A DNA stretch of 64,000 nt from Paracoccus sp. N5 (GCF_000371965.1 NZ_AQUO01000001.1:2302001-2366000); one strand, 5' to 3'; counted from the first letter of the stretch, positions 31,753-41,174 are shown. Made by a program: numbers and translations. Notes: generated by a model not told the origin, from the letters alone.

Positions 31753-33396
31753 ATGCTGCGTTCGCTTGAAATCCGCGATATGCTGCTGATCGACCGGCTG
31801 GATCTGGATTTCCGGCCGGGCCTGAACGTGCTGACCGGCGAGACGGGGGCGGGCAAGTCGATCCTGCTCGACTGCCTGGGCTTCGTGCTGGGCTGGCGCG
31901 GCCGCGCCGACCTGGTGCGGCAGGGCGCGAGCCAGGGCGAGGTCACTGCCGTCTTCGACCTGCCCGCTGGCCATCCCGCCCGCACGCTGCTGGACGAGGC
32001 CGGCTTCCCCGTCTCGGACGAACTGATCCTGCGCCGGGTGAACGCCGGCGACGGCCGCAAGACCGGCTGGATCAACGACCGCCGCGCCTCGGGCGAGGTG
32101 TTGCGGCTGCTGTCGGAAACGCTGGTGGAACTGCATGGCCAGCATGACGACCGCGGCCTGCTGAATCCGCGCGGCCACCGGCTGCTGCTCGATGCCTTTG
32201 CCGCCGTCGATCTTGGCCCCGTGCGCGCGGCCTGGGCGGCGCGGCGCGAGGCGCGGGCGGCGCAGGAGCGGGCCGAGGCCGCGCTGGCCGCGGCGAAGGG
32301 CGAGGAGGAGTTCCTGCGCCATGCCGTGGCCGAGTTGGACAAGCTCGACCCGCAGCCCGGCGAGGAGGCCGAGCTCGACACCCGCCGCCGCGCCATGCAG
32401 GGCGCCGAGCGCATCCGCGAGGATGTGTCGCGCGCCTTGCAGGCCCTGGGCAGCGCGGGCGCCGAGGGCGCGATGCTGGATGCCGCGCGCTGGCTCGACG
32501 GTGCCTCCGAGCGGGCCGAGGGCCGGCTGGAAGCCCCGACTGCTGCGCTGCAACGCGCGCTGATCGAGCTGGGCGAGGCGGTCTCGGGCGTCGAATCGGC
32601 GCTGGAAGCGATGGATTTCGACCCGCGCGACCTCGAGGCGACCGAAGAGCGGTTGTTCGCCCTGCGCGCGCTGGCCCGCAAGCATGACGTGCTGGCCGAC
32701 GACCTGGCCGGGCTGGCCGACAATCTCCGCACCCGCCTGACACGCATCGACGCCGGCGAGGGCGACCTGGCGCGCCTGCGCGAGGCCGTGGCGGCGGCCG
32801 ACGCCGCCTATGACAGCGCCGCCGCCGCGCTGTCGGACCAGCGCGCCACGGCCGCCAAGCGGCTCGATGCCGCGATGGCGGCCGAGCTCGCGCCGCTGAA
32901 GATGGAGCGCGCCGTCTTCGAAACGCTGGTCAGTGCCGCCGAGCCCGGCCCCGAGGGCCGCGACGCGGTGGCTTTCACCGTCGCCACCAATCCCGGCGCT
33001 CCGGCGGGGCCCCTGGACCGCATCGCCTCGGGCGGCGAGCTGTCGCGCTTCCTGCTGGCGCTGAAGGTGTGCCTGGCGCGCGGCAATGACGCCCTGACCC
33101 TGATCTTCGACGAGATCGACCGCGGCGTCGGCGGCGCCACCGCCGATGCGGTCGGCCGGCGCCTCGCCCGGCTGGCCGAGGGCGCGCAGGTTCTGGTCGT
33201 GACCCACAGCCCGCAGGTCGCGGCGCTGGGGGGGCATCATTTCCGGGTGGCGAAATCAGTCGAGGGCGACATGACCACCTCGCGTGTTGCCGCCCTGACT
33301 GCCAGCGAACGCATCGAGGAGATCGCCCGCATGCTGGCGGGCGAGGAAATCACCCCGGCCGCCAAGGACGCCGCCCGCGCGCTGCTGCAAGGCTAG
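31753..33396 (+). CDS. recN: DNA repair protein RecN
   Basis: An SMC-like ATPase acting in double-strand-break repair. The 547-residue protein has Walker A TGETGAGKSILLDCLG near residues 28-43 and a long helical, charged middle region (coiled coil about 160-370 with an Ala/Glu/Arg-rich pattern). The C-terminal ABC signature SGGELSRFLLALK and Walker B LIFDEIDRGVGG follow, with a switch His in VTHSPQVAALG. ATG at 31753 is preferred to the GTG just before it. Its stop overlaps the convergent downstream gene by 4 bp. Confidence 0.95.
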   Translation: MLRSLEIRDMLLIDRLDLDFRPGLNVLTGETGAGKSILLDCLGFVLGWRGRADLVRQGASQGEVTAVFDLPAGHPARTLLDEAGFPVSDELILRRVNAGDGRKTGWINDRRASGEVLRLLSETLVELHGQHDDRGLLNPRGHRLLLDAFAAVDLGPVRAAWAARREARAAQERAEAALAAAKGEEEFLRHAVAELDKLDPQPGEEAELDTRRRAMQGAERIREDVSRALQALGSAGAEGAMLDAARWLDGASERAEGRLEAPTAALQRALIELGEAVSGVESALEAMDFDPRDLEATEERLFALRALARKHDVLADDLAGLADNLRTRLTRIDAGEGDLARLREAVAAADAAYDSAAAALSDQRATAAKRLDAAMAAELAPLKMERAVFETLVSAAEPGPEGRDAVAFTVATNPGAPAGPLDRIASGGELSRFLLALKVCLARGNDALTLIFDEIDRGVGGATADAVGRRLARLAEGAQVLVVTHSPQVAALGGHHFRVAKSVEGDMTTSRVAALTASERIEEIARMLAGEEITPAAKDAARALLQG

Positions 33397-33740
33397 TCGA
33401 GAATCCTGTCCACCTGCCGGATGATCGACAGCACCTGCACGCTGTCCGGATCATAGCGGATCAGCTGCCCCGCGATGATGCCGTAGCGGCTGCCGGCTGG
33501 CGGCTGGCTCATGCCGTAAAGCCCCGGCCGGGTGACCGGGTGCAGCAGCGCCGCATCCACCGTGCCGCCGACCCGCAGGCCGCCGCCGCTCTCGCGCGCC
33601 GCCTGCCGCGGGCTTGCCGGCGCCGGCGCCGCGCCCTTGGCCATGGACCTCTCCTGGTCGGGCTGGGCCGCCGCGGTCATCGCGGCGGCCAGCGCAGCGG
33701 CCATCACGGCCGCAAGGAAGCGGGTTCGATCACGTCTCAT
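33393..33740 (-). CDS. small exported hypothetical protein
   Basis: A 115-residue protein with a signal peptide (MRRDRTRFLAAVMAAALAAA, cleavage probably after AAA-Q). The mature part ends with a segment RYGIIAGQLIRYDPDSVQVL that looks like a small beta domain. Its stop overlaps the recN stop (CTAG), an arrangement that leaves no space for a terminator. No family recognised. Confidence 0.65.
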   Translation of the reverse strand: MRRDRTRFLAAVMAAALAAAMTAAAQPDQERSMAKGAAPAPASPRQAARESGGGLRVGGTVDAALLHPVTRPGLYGMSQPPAGSRYGIIAGQLIRYDPDSVQVLSIIRQVDRILD

Positions 33741-33804
33741 GGCACTCAGCCTGGCACGAATTCATTGATCCAGGGTAAACGCCGCAAGCCCGTGATCGGC
33801 TCCC

Positions 33805-34698
33805 TCACGAAGCGGCGAGATCGTCCTCGGACCGGCCGCGCTTCTCGAATCTCGGCAGCATTGCGGAGAAGTCCTTTCCCTTTCCGTCCTCGTCTTCGAC
33901 GAATCGGGCGTAGAGCGCGGTGGCGAGCTCTCCCATCGGGGTGTCGGCATCGGCCGAGCCCGCGGCCTGCTGCGACAGGCGCAGGTCCTTCAGCATCAGT
34001 TCGGCGGCGAAGCCCGGCTTGTAGCCGTTGTCGGCGGGCGATTGCGGGCCCACGCCCGGCGCCGGGCAATAGGCGTTCATCGACCAGCTGTAGCCCGAGG
34101 AGGTCGAGACCACGTCGAACATCTTTTGCCGGTCCAGCCCCAGCTTGTCGGCCAGGGCGAAGGCCTCGCAGGTGGCGATCATGGTCACGCCCAGGATCAT
34201 GTTGTTGCAGATCTTCGCCGCCTGGCCCGCGCCCGAGACGCCGCAATGCACCGCCTTCTGGCCCATGATCTCGAAGAGCGGCTTCACCTTGTCGAAGGCC
34301 GCGTCCGAACCGCCGACCATGAAGGTCAGCGTGCCGGCCGCAGCACCACCGATGCCGCCCGAGACCGGGGCGTCCAGCGCACCCAGCCCCGCCGCCTGCG
34401 CCTGCGCCGCCACGGCGCGCGCGCTTTCCACGTCGACCGTCGAGCAATCGCAGAAGACCGCGCCCGGCGCCATGGCCGGAACGATCTCCTCGGCGACGCT
34501 GCGCAGGATGGCGCCGTTCGGCAGCATGGTGATGACCACCTCGGCGCCCTGGGCCGCCTCGGCCGCCGTCGCCGCCCTGGCGACGCCCTCGGGCATCGGC
34601 GCGGCTAGGTCGAAGCCCGCGACCGCGTGCCCGGCCCTGGCCAGATTGGCGGCCATCGGCCCGCCCATGTTGCCCAACCCGATGAATCCGATCTTCAT
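33805..34698 (-). CDS. mmsB: 3-hydroxyisobutyrate dehydrogenase
   Basis: An NAD-dependent oxidation of 3-hydroxyisobutyrate to methylmalonate semialdehyde in valine degradation. The 297-residue protein has the Rossmann start KIGFIGLGNMGGPMAANLA, the substrate-binding DAPVSGGIGGAAAGTL (about residues 117-132), and the catalytic Lys in GAGQAAKICNNMILG. It is the last gene of the operon acyl-CoA dehydrogenase, hydrolase, mmsB, overlapping the hydrolase by 4 bp; its product is the substrate of MmsA, encoded 4 kb away. Confidence 0.93.
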   Translation of the reverse strand: MKIGFIGLGNMGGPMAANLARAGHAVAGFDLAAPMPEGVARAATAAEAAQGAEVVITMLPNGAILRSVAEEIVPAMAPGAVFCDCSTVDVESARAVAAQAQAAGLGALDAPVSGGIGGAAAGTLTFMVGGSDAAFDKVKPLFEIMGQKAVHCGVSGAGQAAKICNNMILGVTMIATCEAFALADKLGLDRQKMFDVVSTSSGYSWSMNAYCPAPGVGPQSPADNGYKPGFAAELMLKDLRLSQQAAGSADADTPMGELATALYARFVEDEDGKGKDFSAMLPRFEKRGRSEDDLAAS

Positions 34699-35747
34699 TC
34701 GCTGTCCTCCCAGTTCAATTCGCCCTCGCCCAGCGGCGCCAGCATGGCCGCGACATGCGCCGGACCGGCATCGGCCGACCAGCGCGGGTTGCGGTCCTTG
34801 TCGATGATCTGCGCCCGCACCCCTTCCAGGAAATCGCCTTCCGCCGTGGCGCGGGCAGTGAAGCGCAGCTCGCGCGACAGGCTCTCGCGGATGTCGCGGT
34901 CGCCGCGCGCCGCCCTGACCAGCGCCAGCGTCGCCGCCAGCGACAGGGGCGAGTTGCGGCCCAGCACCTTCAGCGCCGCGTCGTCGCCCGCGGCCTGCAG
35001 CGCGGCCAGGATCTCGGCCACCGAGGCGGCGCCGAAAGCCGACAGGTCGCGATCCCCGAGCGGCGCCTCGGGGCGGGGGTGGCCCTCGATCGCCGCCACG
35101 TCGCCGGTCTCGGCCAGCCGGTCCTTCAGCGCCGGCCAGTCCGCCTCGGGGACGAAACTGTCGGCGAAGCCGGCGAAGATCGCGTCGCCCGGCCCCATGC
35201 GGGCGCCGGTCAGGCCCAGGTATTCGCCGCAGCGCCCGGGGGCATGGGCCAGCAGCCAGCTGCCGCCGACGTCCGGGATCATGCCGATGCCGGTCTCGGG
35301 CATGGCGACCTGGGTGGTCTCGCCGACGATGCGGTGGCTGGCATGGCCGCCGACGCCGACGCCGCCGCCCATGACGAAGCCCTGCATGAAGGCCACCACG
35401 GGCTTGGGATAGCCGGCGATGCGGGCGTTCATGACATATTCGTCGCGGAAGAACGCGCGCCCGACCCGGTGGTCGCCCGCCAGCCCGGCGCGATAGACCG
35501 CGGCGATGTCGCCGCCCGCGCAGAAGGCGCGCTCGCCCGCGGCGTCGATGATGACCAGCGCCACCTCGGGATCGTCCCGCCAGGCGCGCAGCGCCGCGTC
35601 GATCACCCGCACCATCTCGTGGCTCAGCGCGTTCAGCGCCTGCGGCCGGTTGAAGGTCAGCCGTCCGGCGCGGCGGTCCTTGCGGGCGATCATCTCGGAT
35701 CCGGGCATCTCGGATCCGGGCATCTCGGCTTCGGGCCTCTCGGTCAT
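34695..35747 (-). CDS. 3-hydroxyisobutyryl-CoA hydrolase (enoyl-CoA hydratase family)
   Basis: A crotonase-fold enzyme expected to release CoA from 3-hydroxyisobutyryl-CoA in valine catabolism. The 350-residue length and motifs (LTFNRPQALNALSHEMVRVI, GERAFCAGGDIAAVYRAG, GFVMGGGVGVGGHASHR, AMPETGIGMIPDVGGSWLL) fit the hydrolase subgroup rather than simple hydratases (about 260 residues). The first 18 residues derive from a 15-bp tandem repeat (35691-35747) that adds EMPGS units and several in-frame ATGs (35747, 35723, 35708, 35693), so the true start is uncertain. It overlaps both neighbours by 4 bp. Confidence 0.88.
   Translation of the reverse strand: MTERPEAEMPGSEMPGSEMIARKDRRAGRLTFNRPQALNALSHEMVRVIDAALRAWRDDPEVALVIIDAAGERAFCAGGDIAAVYRAGLAGDHRVGRAFFRDEYVMNARIAGYPKPVVAFMQGFVMGGGVGVGGHASHRIVGETTQVAMPETGIGMIPDVGGSWLLAHAPGRCGEYLGLTGARMGPGDAIFAGFADSFVPEADWPALKDRLAETGDVAAIEGHPRPEAPLGDRDLSAFGAASVAEILAALQAAGDDAALKVLGRNSPLSLAATLALVRAARGDRDIRESLSRELRFTARATAEGDFLEGVRAQIIDKDRNPRWSADAGPAHVAAMLAPLGEGELNWEDSE
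35691..35747 (-). repeat. 15-bp tandem repeat at the hydrolase start codon
   Basis: On the plus strand CATCTCGGATCCGGG stands at 35691-35705 and 35706-35720. Then come the variant CATCTCGGCTTCGGG (35721-35735) and a partial copy ending at the start codon complement. On the coding strand each unit gives five residues and an ATG. Confidence 0.9.
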
Positions 35748-36892
35748 CGGTCTCGCTCCGCCAGCAGGGCGCGGCCGACGATCAGCCGCATGATCTCGTT
35801 GGTGCCTTCCAGGATCTGGTGCACGCGCAGGTCGCGCACGATCTTCTCGATGCCGTAATCGGCCAGATAGCCATAGCCGCCATGCAGTTGCAGGCACTGG
35901 TTCGCCACCTCGAAGGCGCGGTCGGTGACATGCAGCTTGGCCATGGCGCAGAACTTGCTGGCATCCGGCTCGGCCCGGTCCAGCTTCCAGGCCGCCTGGC
36001 GCAGGAAGATGCGCGAAGATTGCAGCGCCGTCTCCATCTCGGCCAGGCGGAACTGCAGCGCCTGGAACTGGTCCAGCGTCTGGCCGAAGGCGCGCCGCTC
36101 GCCCATGTAGCGCAGCGTCGCCTCCAGCGCCGCCTGCGCGCCGCCCAGCGCCCCGGCCGAGATGTTCAGCCGCCCGCCGTCCAGGCCCGCCATGGCATAG
36201 GCAAAGCCGCGGCCCTCCTCGCCGATCAGGTTCTCCTCGGGGATGACGCAATCGTCGAACTGCACCTGGGCGGTCGGCTGCGCCTTCCAGCCCATCTTGT
36301 GCTCGGGCGCGCCGAAGGACAGGCCCGGCGTGCCGGCCTCGACCACCACGGTCGAGATGCCCCTGGGGCCGGCTTCGCCGGTGCGGACCATGACCAGATA
36401 GGCGTCGGAATAGCCGCCGCCCGAGATGAAGGCCTTGGTTCCGTTCAGCTTCCAGCCGCCCGGCACCCGCTCGGCGCGGGTGCGCAGCGCGGCGGCGTCC
36501 GAGCCCGAGCCCGGCTCGGTCAGGCAATAGGAGAACACCGTCTCCATGCTGCACAGGCGCGGCAGCCAGCGGGCGCGGTTCGCGGGGGTGCCGAACTTGT
36601 CGATCATGCCGCCGCACATATTGTGGATCGACAGGAACGAGCCGACCGAGGGGCAGGCCATGGCCAGCGCCTCGAAGACCAGCGTGGCGTCGAGGCGCGA
36701 CAGCCCGGTGCCGCCCTGGTCCTCGCCGACATAGACCCCGCCGAAGCCCAACTCGGCCGCCAGCCGCCACAGCTCGCGCGGCATGGTGCCGGCTTCCTCC
36801 CAGGCGCGGGCGTTGGGCGCGATCTCGGCCGCGCCGAAATCCCGAGCCAGCCCAAAAATCGCCCCCTGCTCATCCGTCAATCCGAAATCCAT
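35744..36892 (-). CDS. acyl-CoA dehydrogenase, probably isobutyryl-CoA dehydrogenase
   Basis: A flavoprotein that oxidises a short branched acyl-CoA to the 2-enoyl-CoA and passes electrons to ETF. The 382-residue protein has the acyl-CoA dehydrogenase signatures YCLTEPGSGSDAAALRT (FAD/substrate) and QLHGGYGYLADYGIEKIVRD, plus ILEGTNEIMRLIV with the catalytic Glu region near the C terminus. Substrate is inferred from its operon partners for the next two valine-degradation steps. The start at 36892 has AGGACC upstream and gives the usual MDFGLTDEQ N terminus. Confidence 0.9.
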   Translation of the reverse strand: MDFGLTDEQGAIFGLARDFGAAEIAPNARAWEEAGTMPRELWRLAAELGFGGVYVGEDQGGTGLSRLDATLVFEALAMACPSVGSFLSIHNMCGGMIDKFGTPANRARWLPRLCSMETVFSYCLTEPGSGSDAAALRTRAERVPGGWKLNGTKAFISGGGYSDAYLVMVRTGEAGPRGISTVVVEAGTPGLSFGAPEHKMGWKAQPTAQVQFDDCVIPEENLIGEEGRGFAYAMAGLDGGRLNISAGALGGAQAALEATLRYMGERRAFGQTLDQFQALQFRLAEMETALQSSRIFLRQAAWKLDRAEPDASKFCAMAKLHVTDRAFEVANQCLQLHGGYGYLADYGIEKIVRDLRVHQILEGTNEIMRLIVGRALLAERDR

Positions 36893-37064
36893 ATTGGTCC
36901 TTTCCTCAGGCACCGTTCCGGGGGCTTAGCGCCGAAATGTTGCGCGAATTTTGCACCAGTTGCCTGGCCATGCGGGCATCCGCGCGAATTTCCGTTCGAG
37001 AACGGCGCTTTGGGTCTAGCATCTGCCGGCGGCCTGCCGCGCGACAAAGGACAGTGGGGACATC

Positions 37065-38495
37065 ATGCAAGTCACGAATCCTTCGCCCAATCTCTACAAC
37101 GAGGATCTGGCCCCGGCGCGGGAACGCCGCTGGGGCGCGTTTTCCATCTTCAACGTCTGGACCTCGGACGTCCATAGCCTCTGGGGCTACTACCTGGCCG
37201 CGAGCCTGTTCCTGCTCTGCGGCAACCTGGTGAATTTCGTGCTGGCCATCGGCCTCGGCTCGCTGGTGATCTACGGGCTGATGCAGATGGTGGGGCTGGC
37301 CGGGGTGCGCACGGGCGTGCCCTTCCCGGTGCTGGCGCGGGCGAGCTTCGGCACCTTCGGCGCCAACGTCCCGGCGCTGGTCAGGGCGGTCGTCGCCTGC
37401 TTCTGGTACGGCGCCCAGACCTCGGCTGCCTCCGGCGCCATCGTGGCGCTGCTGCTGCGCAGCCCGGCGATGCTGGAGTTCCACCAGACCAGCCACATGC
37501 TGGGCCATTCCACGCTCGAGGTGATCTGCTATCTCGCGGTCTGGGGCGCGCAACTGCTCATCATCCAGAACGGCATGGAGACGGTGCGCCGCTTCCAGGA
37601 CTGGGCCGGGCCGGCGGTCTGGCTCGCCATGCTGATGCTGGCGATCTACCTGGTGGCGAAGTCGGGCACCATCAGCTTCGGCGCCGAGATCCCGCAGGAC
37701 GTGCTGCTGCAGGCGACCAGGGACGCGGGCGTGCCGGGCACGCCGGGCAGCTTCGTCACGCTGACGGCGGTGGCGGCGACCTGGATCACCTATTTCGCCG
37801 CGCTCTACCTGAATTTCTGCGACTTCTCGCGCTATGCCAGGGATGAACGCGCGCTGCGGCTCGGCAATGCCTGGGGCCTGCCGGTGAACCTGCTGGCCTT
37901 CTGCCTGGTCGCCGGCGTCACCACCACCGCCGCCTGGCATGTCTATGGCGAGGTGCTGCTGCATCCCGACCAGATCAGCGCCAAGTTCGACAGCATCTTC
38001 CTGGCCGTGCTGGCCGCCGCGACCTTCGCCATCGCGACGCTGGGCATCAATGTGGTGGCGAATTTCGTCTCGGCCGCCTTCGATTTCTCGAACACCATCC
38101 CGAAACACATCAGCTTCAAGCGCGGCGGCTTCATCGCGGCGCTGATCGCGCTGGTGCTCTACCCCTGGGCACCCTGGGAAACCAATGCCACGCATTTCGT
38201 GAACTTCATCGGCTCGACCATGGGGCCGATCTTCGGGATCATGATGGTGGATTACTACCTGATCCGCAAAGGCGTGGTGAATGTCGCGGCACTGTATCAG
38301 GAGCATGGCGAGTTCCGCTTCCAGAACGGCTGGCACGTCAAGGCGTTCATCGCCTTCGGCATCGGCATGGTGTTCAGCTCGATCCTGCCGACCTTCACCA
38401 GCCTGCTGCCCTCCTGGTGGGGCACCTACGGCTGGTTCTTCGGCGTGCTGATCGGCGGCGGCAGCTATTACCTGCTGCGCTCGGCGGACCGATAG
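37065..38495 (+). CDS. NCS1-family nucleobase/hydantoin-type transporter
   Basis: A 476-residue membrane protein with about 12 helices. The NCS1 (nucleobase:cation symporter-1) pattern is visible in VWTSDVHSLWGYYLAASLFLL, GLAGVRTGVPFPVLARASFGTFGA (split before GLAGVRTG), YFAALYLNFCDFSRYA and the C-terminal MMVDYYLIRKG. Ligands in the family include cytosine, uracil, allantoin, thiamine and hydantoins; sequence reading does not settle which. It is divergent from the valine operon and convergent with mmsA, sharing a strong hairpin at 38528-38548. Confidence 0.88.
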   Translation: MQVTNPSPNLYNEDLAPARERRWGAFSIFNVWTSDVHSLWGYYLAASLFLLCGNLVNFVLAIGLGSLVIYGLMQMVGLAGVRTGVPFPVLARASFGTFGANVPALVRAVVACFWYGAQTSAASGAIVALLLRSPAMLEFHQTSHMLGHSTLEVICYLAVWGAQLLIIQNGMETVRRFQDWAGPAVWLAMLMLAIYLVAKSGTISFGAEIPQDVLLQATRDAGVPGTPGSFVTLTAVAATWITYFAALYLNFCDFSRYARDERALRLGNAWGLPVNLLAFCLVAGVTTTAAWHVYGEVLLHPDQISAKFDSIFLAVLAAATFAIATLGINVVANFVSAAFDFSNTIPKHISFKRGGFIAALIALVLYPWAPWETNATHFVNFIGSTMGPIFGIMMVDYYLIRKGVVNVAALYQEHGEFRFQNGWHVKAFIAFGIGMVFSSILPTFTSLLPSWWGTYGWFFGVLIGGGSYYLLRSADR

Positions 38496-38550
38496 GCCTT
38501 CTTTGTTGCGAAAATACCCCGGGGGGTGCGGGGGGCAGCGCCCCCCGCTT
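38495..38550. terminator. bidirectional terminator with GGRTATTT/GAGAAG-type repeat
   Basis: Between the convergent transporter and mmsA genes a 9-bp stem GCGGGGGGC / GCCCCCCGC (38528-38548, loop AGC) is flanked by the repeat motif. Read on the minus strand the motif is GGGGTATTTTCGCAACAAAGAAGG. No other signal is seen in this 62-bp gap. Confidence 0.75.
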
Positions 38551-38557
38551 CTTCCGT

Positions 38558-40057
38558 TCAGTCCATGGCCTTGAAGTTCAGCGCCACGCCGTCCTTGATC
38601 CCCGAGAACCAGCGCGCCGTCACGGTCTTGGTCTTGGTATAGAAGCGGAAGGCGTCCGGGCCATACTGGTTCAGGTCGCCGAAGGCCGACTTCTTCCAGC
38701 CGCCGAAGCTGTAATAGCTCAGCGGCACCGGGATCGGGAAGTTGATCCCGACCATGCCGACATTCACCCGGCTGGCGAAGTCGCGCGCCGTGTCGCCGTC
38801 GGCGGTATAGATCGCCGTGCCGTTGCCATAGTCGTTGTCCATGACCAGCTTCAGCGCCTCGTCATAGCTCTGCGTGCGCACCTGGCTCAGCACCGGGCCG
38901 AAGATCTCCTCCTTGTAGATCTCCATCTCGGGCGTCACCCGGTCGAACAGCGACGGGCCGCAGAAGAAGCCGTTCTCATAGCCCTGGATCTTCAGGTCGC
39001 GGCCGTCCACGACCAGATCGGCGCCCTGGTCCACGCCCGAGGCGATCAGCCGGTTGATGCGCTCCTGCGAGGCCCTGGTGATGACCGGGCCGAAATCCAC
39101 GTCGTCGCCGGCGGTATAGGGGCCGACCTTCAGCTTCTCGATCTTCGGCACCAGCCGCTCGATCAGCGCGTCGGCGGTCGCCTCGCCCACCGGCACCGCG
39201 ACCGAGATCGCCATGCAGCGTTCGCCCGCCGCGCCGAAGCCGGCGCCGATCAGCGCATCGGCCGCCTTGTCCAGGTCGGCGTCGGGCATGATGATCATGT
39301 GGTTCTTGGCGCCGCCGAAGCATTGCGCGCGCTTGCCGTTGGTCGCCGCCCGGCCATAGATGTATTGCGCGATCGGGGTCGAGCCGACGAAGCCCACCGC
39401 CTGGATCACCTCATGGTCCAGGATCGCGTCCACGATCTCCTTGTCGCCGTTCACGACCTGCAGCACGCCGTCGGGCAGCCCGGCCTCTTGCGCCAGCTTC
39501 GCCAGCATGATCGAGGTCGAGGGCACGCGCTCGGAGGGCTTCAGGATCATGGCGTTGCCGGAAACCAGCGCCGGGCCCATCTTCCACAGGGGAATCATCG
39601 CCGGGAAGTTGAAGGGCGTGATGGCCGCGACCACGCCCAGCGGCTGGCGCATGGAATAAAGGTCGATGCCCGGGCCGCCGTTGTCGGTGAACTCGCCCTT
39701 CAGCATGGCGGGGGCGCCCATGCAGACCTCGATCACCTCGAGGCCGCGCTGCACGTCGCCGCGCGCGTCGGGCAGGGTCTTGCCATGCTCGCGCGAGACC
39801 AGCTCGGCCAGCTTGTCCATGTTGTCGTTGATGAGCTGGCCGAATTTCATCATCACCCGGGCGCGGCGCTGCGGGTTGGTGGCGGCCCAGCCGACCTGCG
39901 CCTTGGCGGCGCTGGCAATGGCGGCGTCAAGCTCGGCAGGGGTGGCCAGCGGCAGCTTCGCGATCACCTCGCCGGTGGCCGGATTGTAGACATCGCTGAA
40001 CCGGCCCGAGGTGCCCTTGACCTCTTTGCCGTCGATCCAGTGGCTCAGTTCTTCCAT
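38558..40057 (-). CDS. mmsA: methylmalonate-semialdehyde dehydrogenase (CoA-acylating)
   Basis: Converts methylmalonate semialdehyde (and malonate semialdehyde) to propionyl-CoA (acetyl-CoA) with NAD and CoA. The 499-residue aldehyde dehydrogenase has MEELSHWIDGKEVKGTSGRF at the start, ITPFNFPAMIPLWKMGPAL, the FVGSTPIAQYIYGRA cofactor region and the catalytic Cys in GAAGERCMAISVAV (about residue 286). GGAGGCGAG precedes the ATG at 40057. It is divergent from a LysR gene; the shared control region holds TTTGCAAA and overlapping palindromes. Confidence 0.94.
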   Translation of the reverse strand: MEELSHWIDGKEVKGTSGRFSDVYNPATGEVIAKLPLATPAELDAAIASAAKAQVGWAATNPQRRARVMMKFGQLINDNMDKLAELVSREHGKTLPDARGDVQRGLEVIEVCMGAPAMLKGEFTDNGGPGIDLYSMRQPLGVVAAITPFNFPAMIPLWKMGPALVSGNAMILKPSERVPSTSIMLAKLAQEAGLPDGVLQVVNGDKEIVDAILDHEVIQAVGFVGSTPIAQYIYGRAATNGKRAQCFGGAKNHMIIMPDADLDKAADALIGAGFGAAGERCMAISVAVPVGEATADALIERLVPKIEKLKVGPYTAGDDVDFGPVITRASQERINRLIASGVDQGADLVVDGRDLKIQGYENGFFCGPSLFDRVTPEMEIYKEEIFGPVLSQVRTQSYDEALKLVMDNDYGNGTAIYTADGDTARDFASRVNVGMVGINFPIPVPLSYYSFGGWKKSAFGDLNQYGPDAFRFYTKTKTVTARWFSGIKDGVALNFKAMD

Positions 40058-40144
40058 TCTCGCCTCCCGCGGGGTCCGCGTCTGTGGGTTCGCATCTGGC
40101 CCGAAGCATAGACTTGCAGCATTGCCGGAAAAAGAGGAAGTCTG

Positions 40145-40170
40145 GCAAAAGGGTTTTGCATTTTTGCAAA
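40145..40170. promoter_or_regulatory. operator candidates between mmsA and lysR gene
   Basis: Two overlapping perfect palindromes, GCAAAA-GGG-TTTTGC (40145-40159) and TTTGCA-TTTT-TGCAAA (40155-40170), lie 11 bp before the LysR start. The second contains the octamer TTTGCAAA (40163-40170), which also occurs twice before the ScfR-type regulator gene (46947-46975). Either LysR autoregulation or control by the ScfR-type protein is possible. Confidence 0.65.
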
Positions 40171-40180
40171 GGGATCGGCG

Positions 40181-41074
40181 ATGGACTGGGACGACCTGCG
40201 CATCTTCCTGGCGGTGGCGCGCGCGGACAGCCTGTCGGCGGCGGGCCGGCGGCTGGGCATCGACGCCTCGACCGTGGGCCGGCGCGTGGCGCGGCTCGAG
40301 CAGGGGCTGGGCGCGAAACTTTTCGTCAAGACGCCGCAGGGCTATGCCCTGGCCGCCGAGGGCGAGCGCCTGCTGCCGCATGCCGAGGCGATGGAACTGG
40401 CGCTGACCGGCGCGGAAGAGGCGCTGACCGGCCCGGGCGATCTTTCCGGACAGTTGCGCATCGGCGCCCCGGACGGCTGCGCCAACTACCTGCTGCCGCA
40501 GGTCTGCGCCGAGATGGCCCGGGCGCATCCGGGGCTCGAGATCCAGATCGTCGCCCTGCCGCGGGTCTTCAACCTGTCGAAACGCGAGGCCGACATGGCC
40601 ATCGCCGTCTCGCAGCCGCAGGCCGGCCGGCTGGTGGTGCAGCGGCTGACCGACTATCACCTGCACCTGGCCGGGCATGAGGATTACCTGCGCGCCCATC
40701 CGCCGATCCGTGCGCGCGAGGATCTGCGCGGCCACCGCATGATCGGCTATATCGCCGACATGATCTTCGACCGCGAGCTCGACTACCTGACCGAGACCGG
40801 CGCCGACTGGGCGCAGCTGACCTCGAACTCGGTCTCGGTGCAGATGCAGGCGATCCGGGTCGGGGCGGGCCTGGGCATCGTGCATGATTTCGCGATTCCC
40901 TTCTGCCCCGGGGTGCGGCGGGTGCTGGCCGACCAGATCGCGCTGACCCGCGGCTTCTGGCTGATCCGGCACCAGGACGACCGCCGCTCGCAGCGCATGA
41001 ACCGGCTGGCGGATGCGCTGGCGCAGGGCATCCGGGCCGAGGTGGCGCGGCTTCAGGCGCTGGTCTCGGCCTGA
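40181..41074 (+). CDS. LysR-family transcriptional regulator
   Basis: A 297-residue regulator with an N-terminal winged HTH (residues 1-60: DDLRIFLAVARADSLSAAGR then LGIDASTVGRRVARLEQ) and a C-terminal periplasmic-binding-like effector domain (about 90-290; SGQLRIGAPDGCANYLLP). Divergence from mmsA with 123 bp between starts suggests it controls mmsA and itself in response to a valine-pathway intermediate, which is inferred from position. The binding half-sites are probably the palindromes at 40145-40170. Confidence 0.9.
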   Translation: MDWDDLRIFLAVARADSLSAAGRRLGIDASTVGRRVARLEQGLGAKLFVKTPQGYALAAEGERLLPHAEAMELALTGAEEALTGPGDLSGQLRIGAPDGCANYLLPQVCAEMARAHPGLEIQIVALPRVFNLSKREADMAIAVSQPQAGRLVVQRLTDYHLHLAGHEDYLRAHPPIRAREDLRGHRMIGYIADMIFDRELDYLTETGADWAQLTSNSVSVQMQAIRVGAGLGIVHDFAIPFCPGVRRVLADQIALTRGFWLIRHQDDRRSQRMNRLADALAQGIRAEVARLQALVSA

Positions 41075-41174
41075 GGGTGCAGGCGTGCAAGAGCGGGCTT
41101 GACGCAAGCGCGGGTTGCGGCAACGCTGGTGGCCAGGGACGGTCGTTGCCGTCCCGAGCTGAGGAGGAATATGC

